DNA of 64,000 nt from an uncultured Ruminococcus sp. (GCA_934359255.1 CAKRLG010000004.1:62001-126000), one strand, 5' to 3'. Positions 42,651-51,850 are shown, numbered from the stretch's first letter. The notes: generated by a model not told the origin, from the sequence alone. Translations and numbers: made by a program.

Positions 42651-43175
42651 GTGCTACGTAAAATAAAAAATGTGGTTATTAAGATATTTTGTTTCCTTTG
42701 GGTTTCTTCTGTATGCTCGATTGGTGCTATTCCAAAGGAAGAGGCAGGTGTAGGGATGAATGGTTTTCTCGCCTTTGGACTGTGGGTACTGTGCATTTTT
42801 ATTATGATAAAAATAAAACCTTGGATTGCTGCAAGTATAAGTACATTAGTTGTTACCGTTGTAGGGATTGTCAATAGTGAAATGACATGGGCTGGATTTT
42901 GGGAAAGTATTGAATTACCGTTAGGTACATTACTTATAACAGGAATGTTGATAAAATTATTCTTGGGAGCGATTGACGAATGGGAAGATGAATCGAATGC
43001 GAGAAATGAGAGAAAAAAGAATGCGCAAAAAAGAGGTGAGGCATATTGTCCGTGGTGCGGATCTGTAAGTATTCAATATTATCCACTTGGCATCCCATAT
43101 CAGGACTATGTTGGTTCTCCGATTCAACGACTTAACCAAAAATACCATTGTAATAATTGTGGCCGTCAATGGTAA
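42651..43175 (+). CDS. Membrane protein with C-terminal zinc ribbon
   Basis: 174 residues. About three hydrophobic helices (about 5-25, 35-53, 56-75, possibly another at 88-105) and a charged cytosolic tail ending in a zinc ribbon: CPWCG and CNNCG, 29 residues apart. No family recognised. The start is GTG at 42651, with AGGAGAG 8 nt upstream; a TTG at 42630 is also in frame but is upstream of that site. It continues the theme of zinc-ribbon membrane proteins in this block. Confidence 0.7.
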   Translation: MLRKIKNVVIKIFCFLWVSSVCSIGAIPKEEAGVGMNGFLAFGLWVLCIFIMIKIKPWIAASISTLVVTVVGIVNSEMTWAGFWESIELPLGTLLITGMLIKLFLGAIDEWEDESNARNERKKNAQKRGEAYCPWCGSVSIQYYPLGIPYQDYVGSPIQRLNQKYHCNNCGRQW

Positions 43176-43253
43176 GAATAAAATTAATTACTAAATTTAC
43201 ATATTATGCAAATGAAATACGTTACAAACCAAAGAAAAAGGGAGGAAAAGAAA

Positions 43254-43721
43254 ATGTACTGTGGTAAATGTGGAAAGGAAAATAAGGAAGGTGCAATGTT
43301 CTGTGCCGGGTGTGGGGCGCCTCTTTCCGGAAAAAGACAAACGTCAGATACAACAGCTCAGCCGGATAAAGAGGAGAGAAGAGCTGATAGAATCAGTAAT
43401 GACGACAATAGTGGAAATGTTAATAATATTACGATTTCCATGGGAGAGAGCGTAAAACAACACACTCACGGATCGGGTGAGGGAGAAGGAATGGCAATTG
43501 CAGCGATGATTTTGGGAATTGTATCTCTTGTATCGTCATGCTGTTTTTACTATGTGTCGATTCCCTGTGCTGTTGTCAGTGTGGTTCTTGCAGCGGTTAC
43601 ATTGAAAAGCAAACGTAATGGTAGAGGCATGGCGATTGCAGGACTTGTTTGTGCTATTATCTCGTTGGTTCCGGCGATCATTATGATCTCAACGGGAGCC
43701 GCGATCATTAGTGCTTTTTAA
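43254..43721 (+). CDS. Zinc-ribbon DUF4190-like membrane protein
   Basis: 155 residues. An N-terminal zinc ribbon (Cys 3, 6, 17, 20; CGKCGKENKEGAMFCAGCG), a polar linker, then two transmembrane helices (about 83-115 and 125-150) with GEGMAIAAMILGIVSLV and GRGMAIAGLVCAIISLV, a DUF4190-like repeat. AGGGAGG is 8-9 nt upstream of 43254; the longer frame from 43206 lacks such a site. Function unknown. Confidence 0.82.
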   Translation: MYCGKCGKENKEGAMFCAGCGAPLSGKRQTSDTTAQPDKEERRADRISNDDNSGNVNNITISMGESVKQHTHGSGEGEGMAIAAMILGIVSLVSSCCFYYVSIPCAVVSVVLAAVTLKSKRNGRGMAIAGLVCAIISLVPAIIMISTGAAIISAF

Positions 43722-43745
43722 TAAAAAATAGGGAGACATACGGAT

Positions 43746-44492
43746 ATGGATTTTTTTGATGATATTAATAAAGCAATTGAAAATGCAGGAAACACTGCAA
43801 AACAGAAAACAAGAGATCTGACAGATGTAGTGAAAATGAATAATGCTATCAAAGAAGAAGACAAAAAGTTACAGGACATTTATCGGAGCATCGGAGAAAT
43901 TTTTGTAAAAAAATACTACAGTGAAACAGAAAAAAATCTTCGTGATCTTGTGAGTCAGGCAAGAGAAACGGAACATAATATTGAGTTGTATACAACTAAA
44001 GTACAGGAAATAAAAAAAGTGGATACCTGTCCCAAGTGTGGAAAAGAGATACAGAGTGGAGCAGCGTTCTGTATGCATTGCGGAACACCGTTAACTGTGC
44101 AGAAACCATTGGCTGAGAAACCACAGAAAAAAGAATCCAGATGCGAGAAATGTGGTTCTCCGCTAGAAGAAGGAATAATGTTTTGCATAAATTGCGGAAC
44201 ACCTGTTGAGAATTTGCATAAGTATTCAACTTCTGAAGAGCCAACGTATCCGACAGCGACAAATCAGCAGGCAGAAGCAGCGAAACGTATGGAAGAACCG
44301 GCAAAAATCAATATGCAATCGACAGAGAATCAGGTCGTATCGAGTGATATCATGACGGAAACAACTCGTACAGAAACGATGGAAAAGAAAAACACGACAA
44401 AAACATTGCGGTTTTGTACAAAATGCGGAAATCAGCTGGAGGAAGGTGAGAAGTTCTGCATTCATTGTGGAACGCCGGCTGCTGATGAGTAA
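43746..44492 (+). CDS. Soluble protein with helical N-terminus and three zinc ribbons
   Basis: 248 residues. A charged helical region (about 1-90) resembling a coiled coil is followed by three zinc ribbons of the CxxCG-x9/10-FCxxCGTP type at about 94-116, 132-152 and 222-244, separated by Glu/Thr-rich linkers. No membrane segment. Likely an adaptor that binds partners through its ribbons. GGGAGA precedes the ATG. Lies 24 nt after the DUF4190-like gene and ends at the terminator at 44512-44547. Confidence 0.78.
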   Translation: MDFFDDINKAIENAGNTAKQKTRDLTDVVKMNNAIKEEDKKLQDIYRSIGEIFVKKYYSETEKNLRDLVSQARETEHNIELYTTKVQEIKKVDTCPKCGKEIQSGAAFCMHCGTPLTVQKPLAEKPQKKESRCEKCGSPLEEGIMFCINCGTPVENLHKYSTSEEPTYPTATNQQAEAAKRMEEPAKINMQSTENQVVSSDIMTETTRTETMEKKNTTKTLRFCTKCGNQLEEGEKFCIHCGTPAADE

Positions 44493-44511
44493 TTTATAAA
44501 ATGAGAAAGTA

Positions 44512-44547
44512 TTCCCATATCCGTTAGCGGGTATGGGAAACTTTTTA
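44512..44547 (+). terminator. Intrinsic terminator inside the accessory block
   Basis: TTCCCATATCCG (44512-44523) pairs with CGGGTATGGGAA (44528-44539) around TTAG, followed by TTTTT after two bases. It separates the small zinc-ribbon genes from the protease gene. Confidence 0.8.
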
Positions 44548-44550
44548 ATC

Positions 44551-44618
44551 ACCAGTACATCGTTTCGTAAATAACTGTATTATTCACGAAACGATGTACT
44601 AGAGCGTGTTTGAAAAAG
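44551..44618. repeat. Short palindromic element related to element B, plus a GAGCGTGTTTGAAAAAG motif
   Basis: AGTACATCGTTTCGT (44554-44568) pairs perfectly with 44586-44600 across an AT-rich loop. It starts CCAGTACA(T/G)CGTTTC.TAAATAACT like the left end of element B at 20136, so it looks like a core-less relative. It is followed at once by AGAGCGTGTTTGAAAAAG, almost the left end of the hairpin element at 54908. Confidence 0.65.
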
Positions 44619-44628
44619 AGGTGGAAAA

Positions 44629-47600
44629 ATGCGTTGTAAAAAATGTGGAAAAGAACTGAAAGAGAACGCTCGATTCTGTGGCTATTGTGGAGCACCGGTA
44701 CAGCCGGAAAAGCAGAAAAAAGCCACCGGAAAAAAGAAAATGCTTGTTATGGGGTGCGCTGTTTTCGCAGTGTTGATTTTGGGAATCTTTGCAGGAAAAG
44801 TATTTTTGGATAACAGCTCTGGTAGCAGCATCCCTGGTATCAAAAAGGTGAGTGAAGATGAAAACTGTATTGCTTATCCGGATGGCGATGTAGTATATCA
44901 GCCACAGGGAGAGAATGTAGATTGGGATGAAAAGGAAAAAGTTCTCTATTATAACAATCTGATATCTGTATATTTGATGGAAAAATTGTCAGAAAAGGAA
45001 GAAAATCAAATTGCGGAACAGATAGATGGAGAAGTAGTCACAAGAATCCATGGAGCGGTGCAGTTTATTCAAATTAAAATTAAACCCGCAACTTATGCGG
45101 AAATAAATCAGTATATAGACAAACTGAATGAGAATGAAAAGGTAATGGATGCGTTATATGATGCGCCGAATTTTGTGAAAACGGATGAACTGGATGAAAA
45201 TCCATGGAGTTCGGACGGGAAAATGATAGATGGAAGAAACACGATGCCTCCTGCCGGAAACGACTGGTGGGCAGAAGCGGTAGATGCATATGATGTATGG
45301 AAATATGTGGATAAAAACAAAGATGATCTTAGTAAAATTACCGTGGGTATTTTAGACAATGGATTTGATGTAAATCATGAAGATCTGGTAAATGCAGAAG
45401 GATCTGAAAAAATAACTGCACTGGAGGGATATGAAACAAATAGTGCGGAAAATCATGGAACGCATGTAATGGGATTGATTGGAGCAAACAACAATAAGAT
45501 TGGAATTCGTGGAATTGCAGATTTGGCAGATATAAAATATGCGGACTGGACACCGAACACAGAAGATTCGAAAGCGGAAAACTATATCACGCTGCTTGAA
45601 ACAGGAGAATATATACATATTATAAGCAAAATGATACAAGATAAATGTGTTATTAATAATTCTTTTGGATGCAGTTCCGTGCTACTGTCGGAAAGTGAGT
45701 TTGAGAAAAAAAAGAAGGGGGAATGGTATGAGAATTTAACATATGAAAATTATAGAATATCACATGGTGTGGAATGTAAACAGAAAGCGCGAGCTTGTAT
45801 AGATATGTTGGCAAATGCATATCTGATGGGATACGACAGATATTTGATTATTCAGAGTGCAGGAAATGGAAATTCATCAATGGAGGCTTGTGAGGCCACT
45901 AAAAATGGTTTTTTTGCCAGTATAACAAAATCTTTCTTTGATACAGTTATGTCGAAACAGGAGAAAAAAGAAATTCTTGAAGAAAAAAAATATACTTATG
46001 AAAAATTAAAAGAACATATTTTAATTGTTGGAGCTGTAGAAAATCAGGATAAGGATGGAAAATATAAACTGGCATCATATTCGAACTATGGTGATAACGT
46101 GGATATATGTGCACCGGGAGGAGGTACAACAGCAGGTTCTCAAGTATACAGTACGGTAGTTCCTGAAAAGAATCAGAATGTTGCCTATGGAGAAATAGCA
46201 GGAACCTCTATGGCGGCACCGATCGTGTCAGGTTCCGCAGCGGTATTGTGGCAGATTGAACCGGATCTGACAGCAGCAGAGGTTAAAAAGATGCTGACAG
46301 AAACAGCCGGACAGGCGTATCCTACAGCAAAGGATGACACAAGAGAAAGTTATCCGATGTTAAATGCCGGGGCTGCAGTGAAAAAGCTTGTTGCCGAAAA
46401 GAAAGGGGCAACAAGTGTAAAATATAAACTCGATCAGGAAGAGACAGAATACAATGGGGAAGAGACAGTGGGCGAATATGCGACAGTTACCGGATATGAC
46501 GATCTTGATCAGGTAATCTGGGAATTCCAGAGTGAAGTAGTTCCGATGACAGAGATGCCGACGGTCTATGAAATAGGTATTCACGGAGATAATTATTATC
46601 TGGAAATCGGAAATACATTATATGCATTTACGGTTTCGAAAGGAGAGAAAGTCTGGTCGCTGGAACTGGATGGCTCTATTTCAACACATGTGTTTGATCA
46701 GGATGACAATCTTTATTTTTGCTGCTATTATGGACCGGATTTTTGCCAGGTCAACAGTGAGGGAAAACTGATAAAACAGATCAGTACTTTTTACAGAGAC
46801 CCGGATGGATTGTATTGGCCGTCTGCAATCCAATATGATAAGAACAAAGTGATTATTTCCATGGACGGAACGCCCAGTGGTGAAACGGAAACAGTAACCG
46901 TTAATCTGAAAGATTATTCCTATACAAGGTCCGATGCGGATTTTATCGAAAAAAAAGAAAAAGCAGAGAACGCAAAGTATAAATTACTAAAAGAAGTATG
47001 GAAAAAACACAAAGGGGAAGAAACAGTACCGGCGTATTGTGAATTCGATTTATCCGGAGATAAAATTTCGGAAATTATCATACGCACTTATACAGATCAG
47101 GCAACAGAAGGTGGTCGGTATATGTATCAGATTTATCATTATGATGATAAAGTAGAATCTTATGTAGGTGGTCAGGATGAATTTTCCTCTTATTGCAGTG
47201 CAGATGCAGTTCATTATTACCTGGATGGAGAAAAAACAAAAATAATAGTGGACTGGACATTTGCGGATGAGTTATCTTTTGTGGTTTATACATATGATGA
47301 TCTGCAATTAACGGAGGAAGAGGTAACAGATGATATGAGTGATTCTCCTGTCGTTGAATTTATGGATATCCAGAAAGTTGACTGGGAAATATACGATAAG
47401 AAAGAAAAAGAAAAACCTGCAGATTCCGGAAAAAAATATGATGTGGAAGAATTTATCGGGTATTATTGCCAGGGGGTTGATGAAGAATTGCTGGATGAAT
47501 ATCCGAATATGAATCCGGAAGTGATTGAACTGTATTATAACGAAGACGGTACATTGGAGTCCTATAGAGGATATCGGTTTGGAACAACCGGAACATCTTA

Positions 47601-47775
47601 TTATTATCCATATGATAGTTATACGATAGAAGGAAACACATTGATATGTAAATATAGTACCGTAAGATCCTATATGGACGAAACAAGTGAAAATGGTGAA
47701 CACAGGTTTCAACTTACGAATAACAAAAATCTTATTGTAGATCAGAATGTGTGGTTCCGACATGACGTTTCATAA
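44629..47775 (+). CDS. Zinc-ribbon, membrane-anchored subtilisin-like (S8) serine protease
   Basis: 1048 residues. Cytosolic N-terminal zinc ribbon (Cys 3, 6, 17, 20), one transmembrane helix (about 38-58), a region of about 150 residues like a propeptide, then an S8 protease with Asp about 243 (GILDNGFD), His about 276 (HGTH) and Ser about 527 (GTSMAAP); the oxyanion Asn probably lies in NNSFG. The C-terminal 450 residues look beta-rich (repeated GDNYYLEIG, DNLYFCCYY patterns) and may be a sensing or binding domain. Predicted to act outside the membrane while its zinc ribbon faces the cytosol. AGAGGTGG precedes the ATG. Unlike secreted subtilisins it lacks a cleavable signal. Confidence 0.88.
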   Translation: MRCKKCGKELKENARFCGYCGAPVQPEKQKKATGKKKMLVMGCAVFAVLILGIFAGKVFLDNSSGSSIPGIKKVSEDENCIAYPDGDVVYQPQGENVDWDEKEKVLYYNNLISVYLMEKLSEKEENQIAEQIDGEVVTRIHGAVQFIQIKIKPATYAEINQYIDKLNENEKVMDALYDAPNFVKTDELDENPWSSDGKMIDGRNTMPPAGNDWWAEAVDAYDVWKYVDKNKDDLSKITVGILDNGFDVNHEDLVNAEGSEKITALEGYETNSAENHGTHVMGLIGANNNKIGIRGIADLADIKYADWTPNTEDSKAENYITLLETGEYIHIISKMIQDKCVINNSFGCSSVLLSESEFEKKKKGEWYENLTYENYRISHGVECKQKARACIDMLANAYLMGYDRYLIIQSAGNGNSSMEACEATKNGFFASITKSFFDTVMSKQEKKEILEEKKYTYEKLKEHILIVGAVENQDKDGKYKLASYSNYGDNVDICAPGGGTTAGSQVYSTVVPEKNQNVAYGEIAGTSMAAPIVSGSAAVLWQIEPDLTAAEVKKMLTETAGQAYPTAKDDTRESYPMLNAGAAVKKLVAEKKGATSVKYKLDQEETEYNGEETVGEYATVTGYDDLDQVIWEFQSEVVPMTEMPTVYEIGIHGDNYYLEIGNTLYAFTVSKGEKVWSLELDGSISTHVFDQDDNLYFCCYYGPDFCQVNSEGKLIKQISTFYRDPDGLYWPSAIQYDKNKVIISMDGTPSGETETVTVNLKDYSYTRSDADFIEKKEKAENAKYKLLKEVWKKHKGEETVPAYCEFDLSGDKISEIIIRTYTDQATEGGRYMYQIYHYDDKVESYVGGQDEFSSYCSADAVHYYLDGEKTKIIVDWTFADELSFVVYTYDDLQLTEEEVTDDMSDSPVVEFMDIQKVDWEIYDKKEKEKPADSGKKYDVEEFIGYYCQGVDEELLDEYPNMNPEVIELYYNEDGTLESYRGYRFGTTGTSYYYPYDSYTIEGNTLICKYSTVRSYMDETSENGEHRFQLTNNKNLIVDQNVWFRHDVS

Positions 47776-47838
47776 ATAGTCTGCAGGCAAAAAAACGGTC
47801 TCTGTTACAAAAATATCAAAAGATAGGAGGAATATATA

Positions 47839-49125
47839 ATGAGTGGAAAAACAGTAAATGCACAAAATGCAGTGAAATATAAGTGGTGTGCGGTTTTGAT
47901 AAACTGTTTGGCCATGCTGATAGCATATACAAAAGCGTGGCTTACTATTCCTGAAAAATATGTGTCGGAATTGAAAATAGGAAGTGATTTTCTGGGGAAT
48001 TTTGTTGATATAGGAAACTACCTTTCTGATGATCTGAATGCAGTAAAGGATGCTCTGTTACAGGGCAAACTAACTTTACTGCAAACGTATAAAGGATTAT
48101 CAGCGCTTGGAGAATTTTTAAGCGAGGAGGAATCCGTTGACGGAATGTATCTGGTTAGAATATTTTACTTTTTGATCGTGTTGTTTTTCATCATGGAAAT
48201 AGTAGAAATCCTCTGGTATCTTTTGGACGAAAGGATCAGTTTCTGGGGTTCTATGATCAGTGGAACTGCACTTGTTGGCATGGTATTCTGGGGCGTTGTC
48301 TTAGTCAATCAGGAAGTTGAAAAAACAGTAGTGAAGATGTCTGCCTGGGCATGGATCTGTCTTTTGCTTACGTTTGTATCTTCGTTTTTCTGGCATTTAT
48401 ACAGAAAATATGCACCGGAAGATGGCACTAACAGTAAAGAAAAAATAATGCATTTTATCCATGAGCTTGCAGAAGCAAAAGGGGAAGAAACAAATGTAGA
48501 ATATGTAGGAAATACAGAGAACAGATGGATATTTTTCTTTCAAAAAAACAAAGTGATTGTGTTAGTTTCAATAATTGCGGCATTTCTTCCCGATATAACA
48601 GAGTGGCTGGGACTCAGCTATGGTTCGATAGGCTCACTTTTAAGCATAGCAGGAATTCTGTTGGAAGGAGTTGTAATCGGTCTGGCGATCATATACGCAC
48701 GTGCGGAAAGATATGAATATCTGCTCGTATATGGAATCTTATCTGTGGCAGGAAACAGCATTTTTTATAAATCGTCTATCCATTATTTTTCCACACAACA
48801 ACAATTAGGATATATATGGTATCCGGTTATGCTAGCTGTTGCATTGTATCTGTGTGAAAGGTTTTTAAAGAAAAATAAACTGTACGGTATGATTGCTGTG
48901 ACAGCAGTGTTAAGAATCATAGGTGTTACCTGGTTGCAGATTAATGTGCTTTCGATTGGAGTTGATATAAGTACAGTAGTTGTGATAATCGGAACGGCAG
49001 TGACACTGTATACCTATTTGTATAAAAGAACATTATTTAAAAAATTGTCAAGATGTACAGATTACGGAATTGTAGAAAATAAAATGTTTTGTGATAAACC
49101 CAAAATCATGGAGGGAGAAAAATGA
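47839..49125 (+). CDS. Polytopic membrane protein of unknown function
   Basis: 428 residues. An N-terminal helix (about 16-35) is followed by an external domain of about 65 residues, then roughly nine helices in two groups: about 106-190 and, after a cytosolic loop, about 232-400. No family motif recognised. AGGAGG is 8 nt before the ATG. It overlaps the pseudokinase gene by 4 bp and lies 63 nt after the protease gene, so all three are probably made together. Confidence 0.72.
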   Translation: MSGKTVNAQNAVKYKWCAVLINCLAMLIAYTKAWLTIPEKYVSELKIGSDFLGNFVDIGNYLSDDLNAVKDALLQGKLTLLQTYKGLSALGEFLSEEESVDGMYLVRIFYFLIVLFFIMEIVEILWYLLDERISFWGSMISGTALVGMVFWGVVLVNQEVEKTVVKMSAWAWICLLLTFVSSFFWHLYRKYAPEDGTNSKEKIMHFIHELAEAKGEETNVEYVGNTENRWIFFFQKNKVIVLVSIIAAFLPDITEWLGLSYGSIGSLLSIAGILLEGVVIGLAIIYARAERYEYLLVYGILSVAGNSIFYKSSIHYFSTQQQLGYIWYPVMLAVALYLCERFLKKNKLYGMIAVTAVLRIIGVTWLQINVLSIGVDISTVVVIIGTAVTLYTYLYKRTLFKKLSRCTDYGIVENKMFCDKPKIMEGEK

Positions 49126-50342
49126 TAAATGATACGATACATACCATTTGGCCGGGATGGAAAGTGGTGGATAAAATAGGTAATGATTCACGAGATATGT
49201 TATTTGAAGTTATACAGTCAAATGATTCTGCTGATACACGAGGATCAGTTAAAGTAATTTCAATTCCTGAGGAAGAGGCAGAGATCCATACACTTTTAAC
49301 GAAGGGAAAGTCAGATGAGTGGATTCAGACATATCTGAAAAAAAAGACCAGTGATTATATCAGGAGAATCCAGTTTATAGCAGCTTTTCGTGGCGCATCG
49401 AATATGATTCGAATCGAAGATTGCAGAGCTGTTGAAAAAACGGATCAAACGGGATGGGAAATTTATATCCGCATGGAATTTCTGTATCCCCTTAGTGTTT
49501 ATATTCGTGAACACAGTATGACAGAACAGGAAGTTGTCAAAATGGGGATAGACGTTTGTACTGCACTCGAACAGTATGAGAAATGTGATACAGTCCATGG
49601 AAATGTGAAAGCAGAACAGATTTTTATTGACGCATCCGGCAAATATAAACTTGGGGATTTTGACAAATCGTGGGAAAAAGAGAATACCGTGACTGGCTAT
49701 GGTCAAAAAAATGACAAGATTGAAAAAACCGAGGATGTATATGCACTTGGAAAAGTGATAAGTGAGCTATTAAATGGAAAACAGATTTCCGGGAATCTGG
49801 CACAGGTACTTTTTTACAGCTGCTCGTCGGATTCGGGTAAGCGGTTTCGATCTGTAACAGCAATGAAAAATGCGTTAAAGAGCATATCTTATACAGCTGA
49901 AAATATTTCAGAAAAAAGATCAAATCCGGAAGTAAGAAAGGATATAAATAACGGTAAGACAGAACATACAGTTCCCGGTGGCGAAAATGTCCCTCCGGTT
50001 GTGAGGAAAAAGGACAAAAGAAAGCAAATATTAGCATCGACGATTCTTGTGATTCTTCTGATTGCAGCCTTCATGTTTGGAAGAATATTACTGTTTACCA
50101 TTCCGAATCTGATGGATGAAAAAGAGAAAAATGACAGCGAAAAAAGTGCGGCTGTTGTAGAAAAAGAAGAAGATTCAGAGAAAAACCAGCAGGAGGATGA
50201 TGACAAAAAAACAAAAATTACGGAAGCGTTGAAGGAGGCAGAAGCACAAAAGCAGGTTAATGCTGTAAAAGAAAGTGGATTTGATGCGAGGATGTTTGTT
50301 ACTACAGATTGGAGTAATTTGAATTCTGAAAAATGTACATAA
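49122..50342 (+). CDS. Membrane-anchored protein kinase-like protein, probable pseudokinase
   Basis: 406 residues. A kinase-like domain (about 10-265) is followed by a basic stretch, one transmembrane helix (about 305-327) and a highly charged tail outside. Conserved: possible beta-3 Lys44 (SVKVIS) and the DFG position as D179-F-D. Degenerate: HRDxKxxN reads H159-G-N161-V-K163-A-E-Q166, losing the catalytic Asp and the Mg-binding Asn, and the glycine loop is not canonical. It may still bind nucleotide or act as a scaffold. The topology mirrors Ser/Thr kinases of the PknB type. Last gene of the block, ending at a strong terminator. Confidence 0.78.
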   Translation: MINDTIHTIWPGWKVVDKIGNDSRDMLFEVIQSNDSADTRGSVKVISIPEEEAEIHTLLTKGKSDEWIQTYLKKKTSDYIRRIQFIAAFRGASNMIRIEDCRAVEKTDQTGWEIYIRMEFLYPLSVYIREHSMTEQEVVKMGIDVCTALEQYEKCDTVHGNVKAEQIFIDASGKYKLGDFDKSWEKENTVTGYGQKNDKIEKTEDVYALGKVISELLNGKQISGNLAQVLFYSCSSDSGKRFRSVTAMKNALKSISYTAENISEKRSNPEVRKDINNGKTEHTVPGGENVPPVVRKKDKRKQILASTILVILLIAAFMFGRILLFTIPNLMDEKEKNDSEKSAAVVEKEEDSEKNQQEDDDKKTKITEALKEAEAQKQVNAVKESGFDARMFVTTDWSNLNSEKCT

Positions 50343-50346
50343 CTAT

Positions 50347-50392
50347 AAAAAGCAGGTGGCTATTTTAAATGAAAATAACTACCTGCTTTTTG
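50347..50392 (+). terminator. Intrinsic terminator of the accessory block
   Basis: AAAAAGCAGGT (50347-50357) pairs with ACCTGCTTTTT (50381-50391), with further AT pairing inside. Also T-rich on the minus strand, so it may serve the ROK gene too. Confidence 0.85.
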
Positions 50393-50476
50393 ATGTGAGT
50401 GAACAGAAAACCTAAATAAGCGTGTGTTTGCAAGAAAATCTTGGAAAAGGCTGTAATTACGAGTAGAATACATGTT

Positions 50477-51628
50477 CTAAGACCCGTAAAAACAGAGCTT
50501 TTCAATGCCGAGATAATTGCCGATACATATTCGCGCAGCTCCCAGCAACACACCGATATCCTGCAGTGTAGAAATCTTTAGCTGGCAGGTGGAACGAAAA
50601 CGGGAAGACAGCTTTTCCTGGATCTCGGGAAGAAGACTGGGCAGGTAAGCGGTCAGCTGGCTGTTCAGTATGATACAGTCCGGGGAAAAGAGGTTCCACA
50701 GATTATTGATCCCGCAGGCAAGGTATGTGGTGAATTCGTCCATGACCGTGAGCGCGGCGGAGTCTTTCTGGTTATAGCGCCACACCAGATCGTCAATGGA
50801 ATTTTCCGCCAGACCGGAAAGCTCCTGATAGCGGGAGAGTACGGCCGGTTCGGAGATATACTGTTCCAGACAGCCCTGATTGCCACAGGGGCAGGGGCGT
50901 CCGCCTGGCTGAACGATCATGTGACCGAATTCGCCGGCGGTTCCGGCATGTCCGGTATAAAGATGATGCTCCAGAATAATACCGGCACCGACGCCGGCGT
51001 GAATGCTGATATGGATCAGATTTTTATGATTTTCCACAAAGGTTTTTTCGGCGAGGGCGGAAAGGTTCGCTTCGTTTTCCAGCCAGACCGGAATCTGCAG
51101 TTCTTTTTCAAGCTCGCCGGCGATGGGAAGACGGGCCAGGTCATAGTTTGGCGAAAATGTGATCTCATTATGAAAGACGGTTCCGTGGATACCGATACAG
51201 ATGCCCACAATGCCAAACGGGGTGGAAGGAAGCAGCCGGATCTGGTCACGGATGATCTGCAGCAGAAAATCCACAGTGTTTTCCCGTTCCGTCATACGAT
51301 TATACTGATGCAGTCGACAGTTTTGTCCCAGCAGGTCGCAGATCATCAGTATTGTGCGCTCCACGCCAAGATCTAGTGTGATCAGATAACCGTTCTGGCG
51401 GCAGAAACTCAGCAATATGGGCTTCCGGCCGTATTGTGTCTGGTCACTCCCGATTTCTTCGATATATTGTTCATCCAGCAGATCCTGCACGATGGCAGAT
51501 ATCGTTGCTTTGGTAAGCCCTAACTTTTTCGAGATGGCGGCCCGGGAGAGAGGACCGTCATTGATCACGGCCTCAAGAACCAGTTTTCTGTTCATCTCGC
51601 GGATTAGTTCTTTACTTCCTGTAACCAT
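50477..51628 (-). CDS. ROK-family (XylR/NagC-type) sugar-responsive repressor
   Basis: 383 residues. N-terminal winged helix (about 8-75; LVLEAVINDGPLSRAAISKKLGLTKATISAIVQDLL) and a ROK sugar-binding domain with GHAGTAGEFGHM and the zinc motif CPCGNQGCLEQY. It is divergent from an isomerase-like gene and xylB, and two matching operator sites lie in the shared intergenic region, so it probably represses that sugar operon and responds to its sugar. GGAGG lies 7 nt before the ATG. Confidence 0.92.
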   Translation of the reverse strand: MVTGSKELIREMNRKLVLEAVINDGPLSRAAISKKLGLTKATISAIVQDLLDEQYIEEIGSDQTQYGRKPILLSFCRQNGYLITLDLGVERTILMICDLLGQNCRLHQYNRMTERENTVDFLLQIIRDQIRLLPSTPFGIVGICIGIHGTVFHNEITFSPNYDLARLPIAGELEKELQIPVWLENEANLSALAEKTFVENHKNLIHISIHAGVGAGIILEHHLYTGHAGTAGEFGHMIVQPGGRPCPCGNQGCLEQYISEPAVLSRYQELSGLAENSIDDLVWRYNQKDSAALTVMDEFTTYLACGINNLWNLFSPDCIILNSQLTAYLPSLLPEIQEKLSSRFRSTCQLKISTLQDIGVLLGAARICIGNYLGIEKLCFYGS

Positions 51629-51707
51629 AGAGGTACCTCCGTGATGATATATTTACATGTGCTTCCACATGAGTATGTATGTGTTCTTACTGTTTACCAT
51701 ACCATAA

Positions 51708-51728
51708 TTTGTTTAATAAGTAAACAAA
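51708..51728. promoter_or_regulatory. ROK/XylR-type operator 1
   Basis: TTTGTTTA-ATAAG-TAAACAAA: 8+8 perfect inverted repeat with a 5-bp spacer, 15 bp upstream of the -35 of the isomerase promoter. Confidence 0.8.
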
Positions 51729-51742
51729 ATAGGAAAAACTAC

Positions 51743-51771
51743 TTGACGAACTATAGGACAAGTGCTAGAGT
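51743..51771 (+). promoter_or_regulatory. Promoter of the isomerase-xylB operon
   Basis: TTGACG (51743-51748), 17-bp spacer, TAGAGT (51766-51771), lying between the two operators. Confidence 0.7.
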
Positions 51772-51775
51772 GTAA

Positions 51776-51796
51776 TTAGTTTAATAAATAAACAAA
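51776..51796. promoter_or_regulatory. ROK/XylR-type operator 2
   Basis: TTAGTTTA-ATAAA-TAAACAAA, the same half-sites and spacer as operator 1 with one change, placed over the transcription start. Centre-to-centre spacing of the two sites is 68 bp, suiting looping. Confidence 0.8.
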
Positions 51797-51850
51797 TACA
51801 GAGACGAACATTAAAAATGGCAGATTACATAGTCTGAAGGAGGAAAAATC

